A stretch of DNA of 64,000 nucleotides, taken from the NCBI GenBank assembly GCA_001632435.1, contig KV423970.1, positions 62,001 to 126,000 on the forward strand. Direction: 5' to 3'. Below, in pieces: positions 31,332 to 42,845 of this stretch. The notes beneath the pieces are model-generated. The model saw only the letters and a program-made list of their open reading frames with translations, was not told the DNA's origin and made no database searches. The stretch comes from Calocera cornea HHB12733 (taxonomy: Eukaryota; Basidiomycota; Dacrymycetes; Dacrymycetales; Dacrymycetaceae). A program made the translations under genes and the position numbers. The first letter of the stretch is position 1. Each line of letters opens with the position of its first letter.

Positions 31332-34315
31332 ATGGCGCTCTCCAGCCTGCAGGAGAATGCCTCTAGGCTGAGCGCGCGCATACAGGAGACGATCGCCGAG
31401 CGGACACGCGACATGTCGTTCGGCAAGTCGCCCAATGCTGCGCTGTTCGACACAGCGGAGGACAAGGTCAAGCAGATCAGGAAGCAGCTGGACTCGAGCC
31501 AGGACAGGGAGAAACTGGAGGCTATGAAGAGACTCATTGCCGTGCGTATATGCTCGGTAATGACACCATTCAACGCTGATCGCCGGCGCAGATGATCTCC
31601 AAGGGCCGCAACGTGTCCGAGTTCTTTGCCCAGGTGGTGAAGAACGTCGCTTCCTCGAATCTCGAGATCCGCAAGCTGGTCTATATCTACCTCTTGCGAT
31701 ATGCCGATCAGGAGCCCGATCTAGCCTTGCTATCGATCAACACCTTCCAAAAGGACCTGAGCGACAGCAACCCGCTTATTCGAGCTATGGCACTACGAGT
31801 CCTGTCCGGCATCAAGGTGCCTGTCATTGGCAGTATTGTCGCACTGGGTATAAAGAAGTGCGCAACCGACCTTAACCCTTATGTGCGCAAAGCTGCCGCC
31901 TTGGCTATCCCAAAATGCTATTCGTGCGTCATGGTCTCTATCCGCATGTGACGCTTTCGAGCTGACGTGTGCCGCCATAGCTTGGACCCGACTCAGCACG
32001 GCGCCCTCATGTCCATCCTGTCTCTCCTACTCCGCGAGCAGTCGCCCATTGCCGTCGGCTCCGTTGCCGTAGCCTTCGACTCCATCTGCCCCGATAGGCT
32101 GGATCTGCTGCATCAGCACTATCGACGTCTCTGCCGATTGATGGTGGATGCGGATGAGTGGGGCCAGATCAACCTTCTGGAGCTGTTGACGAAGTATGCG
32201 AGGAAGATGCTGAACAAGCCACCGGAGATTGTAGAGAAGCAGGAGGTGAGCCCTGCCCTTCTCCAACGAGATTCTCGTGAGCTGATCCGTGGCAGACCAA
32301 CGAAACGCAGGACTTTTTGGATGAAAAAGATGATGGCATGGATCCCGATCTTGACCTGCTGTTGGACTGTGCGGAGCCGTTGTTCCAGAGCCGTAACCCT
32401 GCTGTACGCCTGTGCATGATTGAGACTGCAGTTGGATACTAACATACATCATAGGTGGTCATGGCGGTAGTACGGTTGTTCTACTACTGCGCGCCTCTGT
32501 CGTATCGGGTGAAGGTGGTCAAGCCGATGTTGCGTCTCATGCATATATCGCCGGAGATAGGCGGTGTGGTATTGGGGGATCTGCTTCTTGTTGCGTCGGA
32601 TGAACCGGTACGTATTTGCAGATTGCTGCCGGTTGTGCTGTCCATTGACTGTGCGCATTAGAAATTGCTCAAGGATCACATCCCTCGTTTCTATATTCGC
32701 ACAACCGACCCAAGCCATACCAAGCGTCGAAAGCTGCACCTGCTCGTTGCCCTTCTCGATGAAGACAATCAGAGTACTCTGCTAAGAGAATTCAAAGACT
32801 GTCTCCGCGACACGTGTGACAGCGTGGTCGTTGAAGCGATTCATGCTATCGGAAGGTGTGCCCGGCTGGTGCCTAACGCCCGGGACGAGTGCTTGCGAGC
32901 CCTCATGGGTTTGATGCGGAGCCACCATGGTAGAGTGTGCCCATTTCGGACGGGATACTCTGCTAATACCTCTGTAGATGTTGCGGTCAATGCATCCGTT
33001 CTGATCCTGAAGTCCTTGATCATCTCTTTTGCTACATCCGACGCCTCTGCTGCACTGTCCCTCATATCTCGCTTGGCTCTTCGCTTACCTCGTGTCAAGC
33101 ATGCGCAAGCAAGAGCGGCTATCATCTGGCTGGTCGGTCAATATGCGGCAGATGAGTCAAGTGCCAGTCCGTCCGCTAACGGTGGTGTCCCCGACAGGCC
33201 AGCCGGTATCACACGTTGGGCTCCTGATATCTTGAGGCAGGGAGCGCAGACGTTTGCCGCCGAGGTGTGTTGCTATCGTTCAACGTTCGTCTGGTATGTG
33301 TGTCTCATGATATGCTAGGCGGACATTGTGAAGTTGCAGGTCGTCACATTAGCCGCGAAGCTGGTTGTGCTCTCACCTGCCGATGAGCGACTCGGTCTTC
33401 TTAGCCAATATGTGCTGTCTCTAGCTCGTTACGACTCGAGCTACGACGTGAGAGATCGTGCGAGAATGATGGTCTCTTTGTTGCGAGGAGTCAATGAGAA
33501 GGTAGCGGGGAATATATTAGGTATGGAGGAAGACATCGATGAGAGCAAGAGAGGGGTCGTACTGCGACAGGCGCAGGTCCGCCTTGTCCTCTTCGGGGGC
33601 AAAGCTGCTCCTCCAGACACGTCTTTCGGCGGATGTAAGTATTCAGTCAGAGACCAATCAATGCACGCTGATTCGCCCTGCAGATCAACATCCGAACGCC
33701 GTCTTGGGGAGTCTAGCGCTCCTTCTCAATAAATTCGTGGAAGGCAACCGCGCTCTTCCCGATTGGCCGGAGGAAGGCACTGATACCTCCTTGCGCGAAA
33801 CGGAAGAGGATCGCCCCATGGCGCAATATGCTCAGGCTACTGTGAAGAGCATGACTGGATTTGGTTCTGGCTCTATGCCGGCCGTCCCTACGCCTATCAC
33901 GCTCACCCCAGCTGGTGGCTCATCGCCGGCTGGATCAGCGCCGCATGAGGCGCGCTCCAATTGGACCGATCTTGACAAGTTCTATGCCTCAACGTCGGAA
34001 GAGGAGGAAGAGGACGACGAAGAGGAGGAGGAAGAAACGGAGGAAGAGGAAAAACTTCCTCCGGCGCCCAAAGCACAGCCGGTGACTGCTCCAGCCACTG
34101 GCGCCTGGGGTGGACCAGAGTATGATGAGGATGAGGATGAGGATGAGGATGAAGAAGAGGACGAAGAGGACGATGGCGAAGAGGATGAACTCGAGGAGGA
34201 GGAAGCCCGAACTCAGCCACTGCTCAAACCGACAGGAGCCGCTGCGATGAACTGGGGCACGTCGAGCGTTATAGTGGAAGACCGAGATCCAGCAGGGTGG
34301 GGGTCGACCAGCTAA
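31332..34315 (+). CDS. apl6: AP-3 adaptor complex beta subunit
   Basis: This is an 856-aa beta-adaptin of the AP-3 coat, which sorts cargo from Golgi/endosomes to the vacuole. There are nine exons: 31332-31541, 31592-31923, 31981-32245, 32296-32403, 32455-32607, 32662-32929, 32978-33264, 33319-33634 and 33684-34315. The N-terminal adaptin trunk is recognisable: [39 protein letters not shown], and [19 protein letters not shown] with [19 protein letters not shown]-like repeats follow. The AP-3 beta hallmark of a long acidic Ser/Glu/Asp hinge is present near the C-terminus (residues about 740-810, [19 protein letters not shown] and [20 protein letters not shown]). As in other fungal Apl6 proteins the appendage is short. 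The 3' end lies 78 bp from the stop of CWH43. Confidence 0.94.
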
Positions 34316-34393
34316 TGCAATATGGGCGCCGCTACATGGTTTACAACAACAGCTTTTGGTCGTGTAACACTATTGTACAGTGTTGTACGACGT

Positions 34394-37300
34394 TTACACG
34401 TATGCACCTTCGGGTAATGCATAATATCTGGCTCCCTCTTGGAAGACGTGATCTGACGACAGTGAGCATGTTTCAACGGCGGAGAGAGCACAGACGTACA
34501 AAAGTGCCCCTTTGTACCCGCCCCATCATATTTGGCAGGGAATCTCCACGACTCGGGTACTACGTCCTTTGAGACATGCAGATATCGGTCTTCATGTGGT
34601 GCATCGACGACTCGTATACCGTGCCTGGGTACGATGAAGCGGCCAACTTGCAGCTCCGTGTCGGTGATTGTTGACCGTGATACACGCGCGTAACTGCGGC
34701 AATTCAATGGGCGGTATGGCTCGCATATGTAACACAAACGCACCCTATGCGATATAGGCCACGATAGAGCACATATTCGCACCACTGCGTCAAGGTTAGC
34801 GTAGGACACCCACATCACAAGCGTGTCCTCGTACCCTGTCCCAATCGTTTTCATCGATGTCGTTCATGCGGCCATCCTCAACCAAATACTTGTATGGTGC
34901 GGCTCGCAAATGCGTCAGTAAGCGACAGATACCAGTGGAAGATGTTCTCACGTCTGTCGGCTTTAGGTTTGGTAACAACATACCCAAGGAAGATTGTCTG
35001 ATAGCTTTCTCAGCGGCCGCACACCAATGATGCAGGAGACTTACTGGTTCTGGATACCATTCCGCCATTAGTCTTCCAAGCTCTGTAGCCTGAAGTTGCC
35101 TGTCAAGAACATCCTCCTCTTCTCGACGTTTCAGGGAGCGCCCGGCCAGTGATTTCACGACTTACCTTGACCATCGTGTGAAACAACCACATGCACATTT
35201 GTTCCATAGACATCCAATGTTGCAGTAATGGCGGGGGCGAGCTCTCCTTGCTGGAATATTGCTCAGCACGACCTTACTCTTACTGGTAGTACACGTACGG
35301 GGGAAGGAAGCAGATGATGAGTTGAGTTCAGGATGGGGTACTGTGGCACAATAAACCTGGCAAATCAAAATATTCACCCAAGAAATACTGACCTTAGACA
35401 GGAGTGCAGCTCCCCATGTATGCTTTTGAGGTCCTGGGCCGGAATCAAGGTACTGCATGCCGCATCCGTGAGCCGTCTGAATTGTTCCTAGCAGTAGATA
35501 CTCACATAGCCGAGATCATCAATGAGAAGCTGAGTCCTGGGGCTTCCGTTAGTCTTTTCTTAGCTGAAATATTCATGTCTTACAAGTCCCTATTGCCATA
35601 GGGTATTCTCTAGAGCACACTGTAAATGATCGGAAGGTTCACGCGGTTGACTCATACGTACATTGAGATCCGTTTCCAGCAGGCCTACGACGTCGAGTTC
35701 CATACCTCCGATCTAACCATCTGGTCAACGGGAGTCTCCATGTGAGTGGTGAAAACAGACTCACGAGATCTCTCATACGGCGCTGGCTGTCTCGCCCTTC
35801 TAGATCAAGACCGAAATGCACGGTCCATATTCCAGCGGTAATAATTCTGTCGCCGGCTCTATAAGGCATCGGAGGTTTCGTGGGCAGTCGATGTACTGTC
35901 GCACCAAGACCAAATAGTGTGAGGAGAACCAGAAGGTAAGGTGCAGCGCGGAATGGCCAAGACTTCAGGGCATACGTCCGCGGTTCCGTGAATGACAGGG
36001 CAGTTCCGCCGAGAGTCAGCAAGGACATCATCCATATGAGAACGCTGTGAAATCATTGAGTATACATGAGTGGCGACTAGTTGATCAACCTACAGGTCTG
36101 TACGCTCTCGCAGGTATACACCACCAGGGACAAAGGCATAGGCTACCACCCAGACATGGGCGAGATCCAACAAGTTGTTAACGGTCCACACCAAGAACCA
36201 AGCCATGCCTGGCGGGTATACCGATGCCATGTCCAGGAAACCTGGCAGGAGTGACATCACGAAAGCTGCCATTCCCAAGCCACCAACGAACCCCGCCCAG
36301 TCACGGTACTGATACATGGCGTAGCAAGCTCCGGATCCCAGGAAGAAGTACAGCGGACTCCGAGGCAGATAAGGGCCTATCCGTGTGGTGCTGAGAGCAA
36401 GCCCAAGAGACATGGCTACGACCACAAAGATACCATGAGGCACCACAGTTGGCCCTTTGATGGGGTATCCGGTCCAGGACCAAGATACCAGTATGCCCAC
36501 ATCAGAAACCAGCGATTCAATAGCTAAGCCATATCAGCCGCTGAAACTCATTGCTGCCTACTCTATCTTACCGAATATCAGGGCACCCATGCCGCCGCAC
36601 GCAGCTAGGTAAACAGCAAGCGATTGCTGCGCCTTTGGAGGTGGAACGTTGGCCGGTCTGGGCAGCGCAGGTCTGAAGACCCGTTCCAGCACAGCCAGGG
36701 CTGCGAGAGCGGTCGCGATTTCATGCAGGCCCCCTTGTTCTTTATCGATGATGGGCCATGTCGGAAGATTGGCATGATTGGCCATTTTGACGACGACAGA
36801 CAGGACAATGCCAAGTCCCAAGTCTAATACAATGAGCTGAAACTGTGTGTTTAAGAACCGATGAATACTTACGGAGCCCATTTGTGCCATCCTTTGTGGA
36901 TGTGGACCAGTACGCAGCAGCAGCAGCGGTTTGGATCATATTCCCAGCGACTACAGAGAATAGCCGGTCAATGACCTTGTCAAATCGCCACGCGCTCAGT
37001 CCCGCCATGCAGCCGAGCGCGAGAAGAAGTCCTTGTCCCGGCTGTGTAGATGCAAAGCGTCGCAAAAGTGGAATCATGAGGAAACTCGGTGACCAGGTGG
37101 AGAAAAGGGCAGCCTCAGAGCCAGAAATCTCCAGTGCCCAAACGGACCAGTAGAATAACTGCACGACGAGGGACGTGAGGATGGACCAGAAGACGTATGC
37201 TGCTCCGAGTTACTACGCCATGGTGATGGCATGCAATGCAGTGGCTCACCCAAGTAGACGTCGCTCATCAAGCTGAGGGTGGCACGGAGCGGAGCAGGCT

Positions 37301-38665
37301 CCGGATCCAGCAGCTTAGTGATCTCAACATTCGACATCGCGGAGATCACCTTCGTGTCCGTGGTGACCCTCTCAGAAACGATGGCTTCGACCGCTTCCTG
37401 CACAAAAGGTTCACTAGCAGTTAGGTCAGATACAGTTACAATGCGCCATCCACTCTAGCTAGGCTTCATGAGTGATGATACCGTACCCATCTTTCGTGAT
37501 CCATCCTGGTCCCCCTTGCTTGATGGTGATCTGCACGGTGGTGAGCACCTGGTAGGCTGCAAACGTAGCCCAACGAACCTGGATATCTCGGAAATCCAGA
37601 ACATTTCTTGAGTCGAAAGCCACATCGGCCACTATGAGGTACCATTCAAAGAAACTGTAGTAGGTGTATGCTCCGGGAATATGATGAACTGCGTTCTTAA
37701 GTCAGCACCAGTCGAAGCGCCAGCCACAGTCTCACCTTTGTGTCGAATGAAGAAATAGATCATAGGAAGAAGCATGCCGAAGAAAGAGAAAGCAACCAGC
37801 TTTCTGGAGACAAAATCTATTAGAATAATGGGTATGAAGAATGAGTTTCATACGAACCGCTGTCGACGTGAAGCTGACCTCCCAGGAGGCGAGCATGCTA
37901 TGCAGCCCAGCATCCACGGCAGTGTCAACACGACATAGGTGATCATTAGCACGTCATGGATGTCATGGTCGTCGGTTGAGGAAATATAGACCCAGCCGCC
38001 GCTGAACGACGTTAGAGTACGCTGAGCAGCGAGGTACGTGGCATACCAAGAAACTGTCCGTATCACGCCAATGATGGCTATTACATTCGCCCAGCCCGGA
38101 CTTCGCGCTCGAGATACGAGCCACCAGCAAAACAGCATGCCAAATCGCGGCGCTATGCGATTGTTTAACAGCATGCGTCAAGACGCTGTTCAGCACTCGA
38201 GCTCACCTGCAGTCAATGCAATGAGAATCTGGAAGATGTTTCCTGCATTGTCATGCATTGTCATCTCAGACACAACCAGCATGCTTACTATCACATTACT
38301 TACGCTCGGGATACCAGTCGCCAATACTTTAAGTGATATCTTAACAAGCCAGAATAGGGGAAGAATGATTTGTACTGACGTTGCGCTCTATTAAGTAACG
38401 TTACTATACAAACGCAGAGCTCATAGAGAGACAAAGTACGCACGACAGAGGGCCACCACTCATCCGGCCATCCCGCTTTCCAACAACCATACTCATGAGC
38501 TACGCCCTAGCCGCCTTAACCCTCCTACTTACCCACTCCATTCTTGACGATCTTGTAGTAGTGCAGGTAGATCCCAATTGCGAGAGCTGACAGGAAGGCG
38601 GATGCCGCACAGATGGTATGTGCATGGACGATCCATGTCCCGGGGAAGGAGACTGTCTGAGGCAT
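34394..38665 (-). CDS. cwh43: CWH43 GPI-lipid remodelling protein
   Basis: This multi-exon gene encodes a large membrane protein of the ER that replaces GPI-anchor lipid with ceramide. Exon 1 (38665-38533) and exon 2 (38475-38444) join to give the hallmark PDEWWPSV. Further exons encode a Frag1/PGAP2-like N-terminal bundle (IFQILIALTA, FGMLFCWWLVSRAR) and a long polytopic middle with SWSWTGYPIKGP and WFLVWTVNNLLDLAHVW. The C-terminal half is an endonuclease/exonuclease/phosphatase domain: AGIWTVHFGLDLEG, the metal-binding MELDVVGLLETDL made by splicing into a GGMELD exon, DSGPGPQKHTWGAALLSK, and YKYLVEDGRMNDIDENDWDR. The last exon (34452-34394) joins across a 47-nt intron to restore KGHFYHVFQEGARYYALPEG. 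Roughly 15-20 short exons exist; not every internal boundary was resolved. No break was seen. Confidence 0.88.
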
Positions 38666-38966
38666 ATCTGCCGCAGAGCGCCTCGAGGGCAAGATAAGAG
38701 ACGACCAGAGAGAGATGGTATTAGTAGTCAGTATAGTTCGAAAGGCAGATGGCTGACTAGCCCGAACGCAGCACCGGCTACTTTACCTGAAGGCTGTGCT
38801 CATCGTCGGGGCCCGCTGACTCGGAGCCGAGAGTGAATACGGATATAAACAATAGTGGTGAATTGCGATAGAATACACAATGCGTAGGAGTGTATCGTAA
38901 GTCTAGTGCTCTAATGTCTATCTAATACTGCCGGTGCGCAGAGTCGCTTCTAGTGTATCTCAAAGA
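38666..38966. other. Intergenic spacer, CWH43 promoter
   Basis: This 301-bp gap lies between the start of CWH43 and the 3' end of the helicase gene, both on the minus strand. No coding or RNA feature is seen. Confidence 0.45.
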
Positions 38967-41034
38967 CTAAGCAGCCCGCTGACGCTTCTTCGGAGGGGGG
39001 GCGGAGCTCCGCCCACCACCATACCCCTGCTGCGCATCTGGCTGGGGCCGAACGATGTTCAGCCCGACTACGCCCTTTAGTCCCATCATACCGACGGTCT
39101 TCGGGAGGAGTGGGGGTGGGTTGTTGCTGCCATCCGGGCTCCTATACCGCAACACGTCCAAAGCGTAATGGTTCGCCGTCCGCACGAGATCTTCCTTCGA
39201 CCAACGGAAAGCCTTCTGGAAGCCGTTGTAATAGCCCATGAACGCCTGCAGGAAGTATGAACAATTGCCCAGCATCCCCCACAGAACGACATACCTGATA
39301 CGCCTGAGCCTTCGCTACCGAGTCCATGGCATCGTATGTCTGGACAACCATCTCTTTCGCCGACTTGAACTCGTCGCTGCTTTCGTCTGTCAGGTGCTGT
39401 GCTTCCGGATGGGGCTTCAGGGGAAGTTCCCGCATTTCCTTCTTATTCAATAACACGTTCGCCTCGAAGTCCGCAAGGATCAGAACGCCATATCCTTCCG
39501 CGCCGGCGCGAGCGGTACGGCCCAGCCGATGGATGTCTACATAAATGTCAGAACGGGCGGCTGCGGGGGTTGATCGGTGCTCACATTGCTCGGGAGAAGA
39601 CGGGCTACCGACCTGGTATACAGCAGTGATATTGGGGAAGTCCATGCCTCTGGCAGTGACGTCCGAGGAGAAAAGGACGCCCTTCAATGCAGTTTTGAAG
39701 GCGTCGGCCTGCTTGATCCGTGCCCCTTGGCTCAAGCGGCTGTGTATCTCGAACATAGGTAGATCCTGGAAATCTGGGATGCCTTTGAAGAGGTCATACG
39801 CAATAGCTGCGCCGCGGGCAGTCGAGTAGAATACGATGATTTTGGGGAAGGGCGTTCGGGCGGCACGACGAATGAGTGTGAGCATGACCGCGTCTTCCTT
39901 CGCGAGCGAGGTGACGATATAGTCCTGATGAACATGCTGGTGCGTCGCTTCATCCGCATCGGATATGGTGGTGATGAACTCGTGCTTGTCCTTGAGTACG
40001 ACACGGGCGATGTCACGAATTTTATTGTCCACCGTCGCAGAAAACAGCAGCGTCTGTCGTCTGTCCTTCGGGGTGACCTGGTTTGCGATCTGGATAAGGC
40101 TCTTCTGGAAGCCTTCGTCTAGTAAGCGATCCGCTTCGTCCATCACAAATGTTTGGACGGTCTTGAGCCTTGGTCCCAGGTTGGAGTTTTCAATGTGGTC
40201 CACCAGGCGTCCGGGCGTCTACGAGACCAAGCCAGTCAGCATATATAGAGCATTCATGTGGTGGATATGCGCACGGCAATCAGAACATCACTCCTCTCAT
40301 TCAGGAGGTCCCTCCTCTGCACCTTGATGTTCACACCTCCGATGACGGACTGTGTTCTGTACACCGAACCGGCAAACAGCATCTTGGCCTCCTTCTCTAT
40401 TTGCAGGCACAGTTCGCGGGTCGGAGCGATCACAAGGATGGAGATGACTTCGGGAGGCGGTACCGGTCTACGGGCGAGCTGTTCGATCGCAGGAACGAGG
40501 AACGCTATCGTCTTGCCTGTCCCAGTCTTTGCTTGACCACTGAGGAGCGTATCGGTGAGTATATGCTGGGTGCAAATTTGCAGATGCGACTCACAAGACA
40601 TCTTTGCCTTCTATGATAGGCAGGAACGTCTTCTCTTGCACCTCCGTACAGTACTCGAAGGGGATCCGCTCAAAGAGTGCTTTTGTCAAGACACCACGCG
40701 CATAGAAGTCGGCGAACTTGGCATTGGACAAGTACTTAGCATTGTCTGTGCTCTCGGGCTCAGGGGTAGGAAGCTCCGATGTGGGAGTTGCCGCTGTAGA
40801 CAATGGTGCGATCCTTGCCGCGAGAGAAGGTGCAGCGGGATGTTGCTGCTGGGGCCGACGAGGCCGTCTACGGTTCCTGGACGGTGCCTGGGATGCGCCT
40901 GGGGGAGCAGACATGGACGCAATAATATTTTGGGGATTGGCGTGATGGAGGGTATACAGAGCTCGTGAGTGTACGGACGATGCGATGCGTCTATTGGATA
41001 GTGCAAGTGTGTATCGTACACCAGCACAGATCAT
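38967..41034 (-). CDS. DEAD-box RNA helicase, probably mitochondrial (Mss116-like)
   Basis: This ATP-dependent RNA helicase of 619 aa has exons 41034-40595, 40539-40275, 40218-39585, 39536-39295 and 39245-38967. All core motifs are present: motif I AKTGTGKT (150-157), motif Ia PTREL, TPGRL (236-240), DEAD (262-265), SAT (295-297), and motif VI HRLGRTAR (449-456). The N-terminus from the ATG at 41034 (MICAGVRYTLALSNRRIASS) is basic, hydroxylated and acid-free for 40 residues, which fits a mitochondrial presequence. An internal start (MSAPPGASQ, 40914) could give a non-mitochondrial form. Likely roles are mitochondrial group II/I intron splicing and translation, as for Mss116. The tail is Gly/Ser/Arg-rich (GYGGGRSSAPPPKKRQR). 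It is divergent from histone H4. Confidence 0.9.
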
Positions 41035-41464
41035 TTGGTGTCTTGAACTGTGACGGGACAATCGACCTGGAGATCGAGATCGTGAGGTGGCTCCTGGACG
41101 TGTGGATTGTGAAATTTCCTAAACGCGTAACGCGTGCAAAATTACGCCCGCGTTGTTATGATGTGGATGCTCAGGGCCGGTGTCACGGAAGGAAAGTGAG
41201 GGAGCGCACGGGGCACCGGACGTCACGTGTAATGATTCCGGCACTTGCAATCAGTTGTCCGGGCGCGCGCCGACGCCGCTCGAGGGTGCACGGATTGCGG
41301 TGCGATTTGGGGGGTGTAAACAGTGCGCAACTGATTTGCCCCCGGCATAAAAGGCCCGCGTCACACTTCATGCCGCGTCTCCATCCCACTCTCTCCCGCA
41401 CCACCACCACACTTCGGCAACCTCGCCACCACCAACCCTCATCTCACTCAACAACCTATCAACA
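41035..41464. promoter_or_regulatory. Divergent promoter, helicase and histone H4
   Basis: This 430-bp region separates the two start codons. A TATA-like GCATAAAAGG at 41345-41354 lies 110 bp before the H4 ATG and precedes a pyrimidine-rich leader with CACCACCACC repeats. No second gene fits here. Confidence 0.55.
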
Positions 41465-41942
<478 letters not shown>

Positions 41943-42845
41943 ACGCTGCCTTTCTTCACCTCTCCTTTTCTTTCTCTCGTGTGTATCATTTCTGTAATGC
42001 TCGGATCGGTTTGCCGCAACTATACATACATGTCTCCCTATGGTGATACAATATGGCAATATGACTGGAGCGTGTAAACATGGAAATGTGTGTTGTTGGG
42101 CTGCCATCCAGGCGTGAAGTGGTGATACTTGGCCCGGGGCGGGGATGTAAACAGAGCCCCGCGTCCTGGTCGAGGTCGCGTTTGACCCCCAACGCTGGGC
42201 CCCAGAACGATGAGTCGATCGCCTTGTTCTCTCCGGTCGTATGTCTCTAGATCTCCATGTGTTCCAGCTTCTGCGTCACACTGGGCTCAGTATCGTTTAG
42301 TTGTTGTAGTTTAACACAATACACAGTTGCAGTCACGCCCTCCTTTGTTTGCGCTTACGTGCACTGGTTAAGGCGGTTCTAGATGGCCTTGGGGCAAAGG
42401 CCATAGAAGTGCTCGATGTGGACGAGATACTACTCAGCTTGGGAAACTGGGGATCCCCACAGCGCCACGTGGAGTAGTTATAATGAAACAGAATTATCAT
42501 TCCCTCGTATAATAGATGGAACAGATGAGAACCGGAAAGTTGGGGTGCTAGTATTCTTGGCGATAACATGGTTTTTCGGTGTGCGATTTACTAGAGATGA
42601 GGTTGGATGGCATGCATGAAGTGGGGAAGTAGTAATCTCCGCCCGATTCCCTTGCGTTGCGATGACTAGGGTCTGGGTGGCACTGCGACGGGATCAAATC
42701 GCCATCAGGGCTAGGTTGCTTTGCCTCCGTCTTCTGGCCGTCACGTCTCCCACGCGCCTCTGACAGGCACGTTACTTATTCTCCCTCCTGCGTCTGCGCG
42801 TCGTCCGCCACCCGCCTGCTGCACAACGTGTAGCGCCCCGCAGGG
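41943..42845. other. H4 3' region and nucleoporin promoter
   Basis: This gene-free stretch of about 900 bp has no histone-type 3' stem-loop that I could recognise. It contains the palindrome TGGGGATCCCCA near 42447-42458. The start of the nucleoporin gene follows a CT-rich stretch. Confidence 0.5.
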
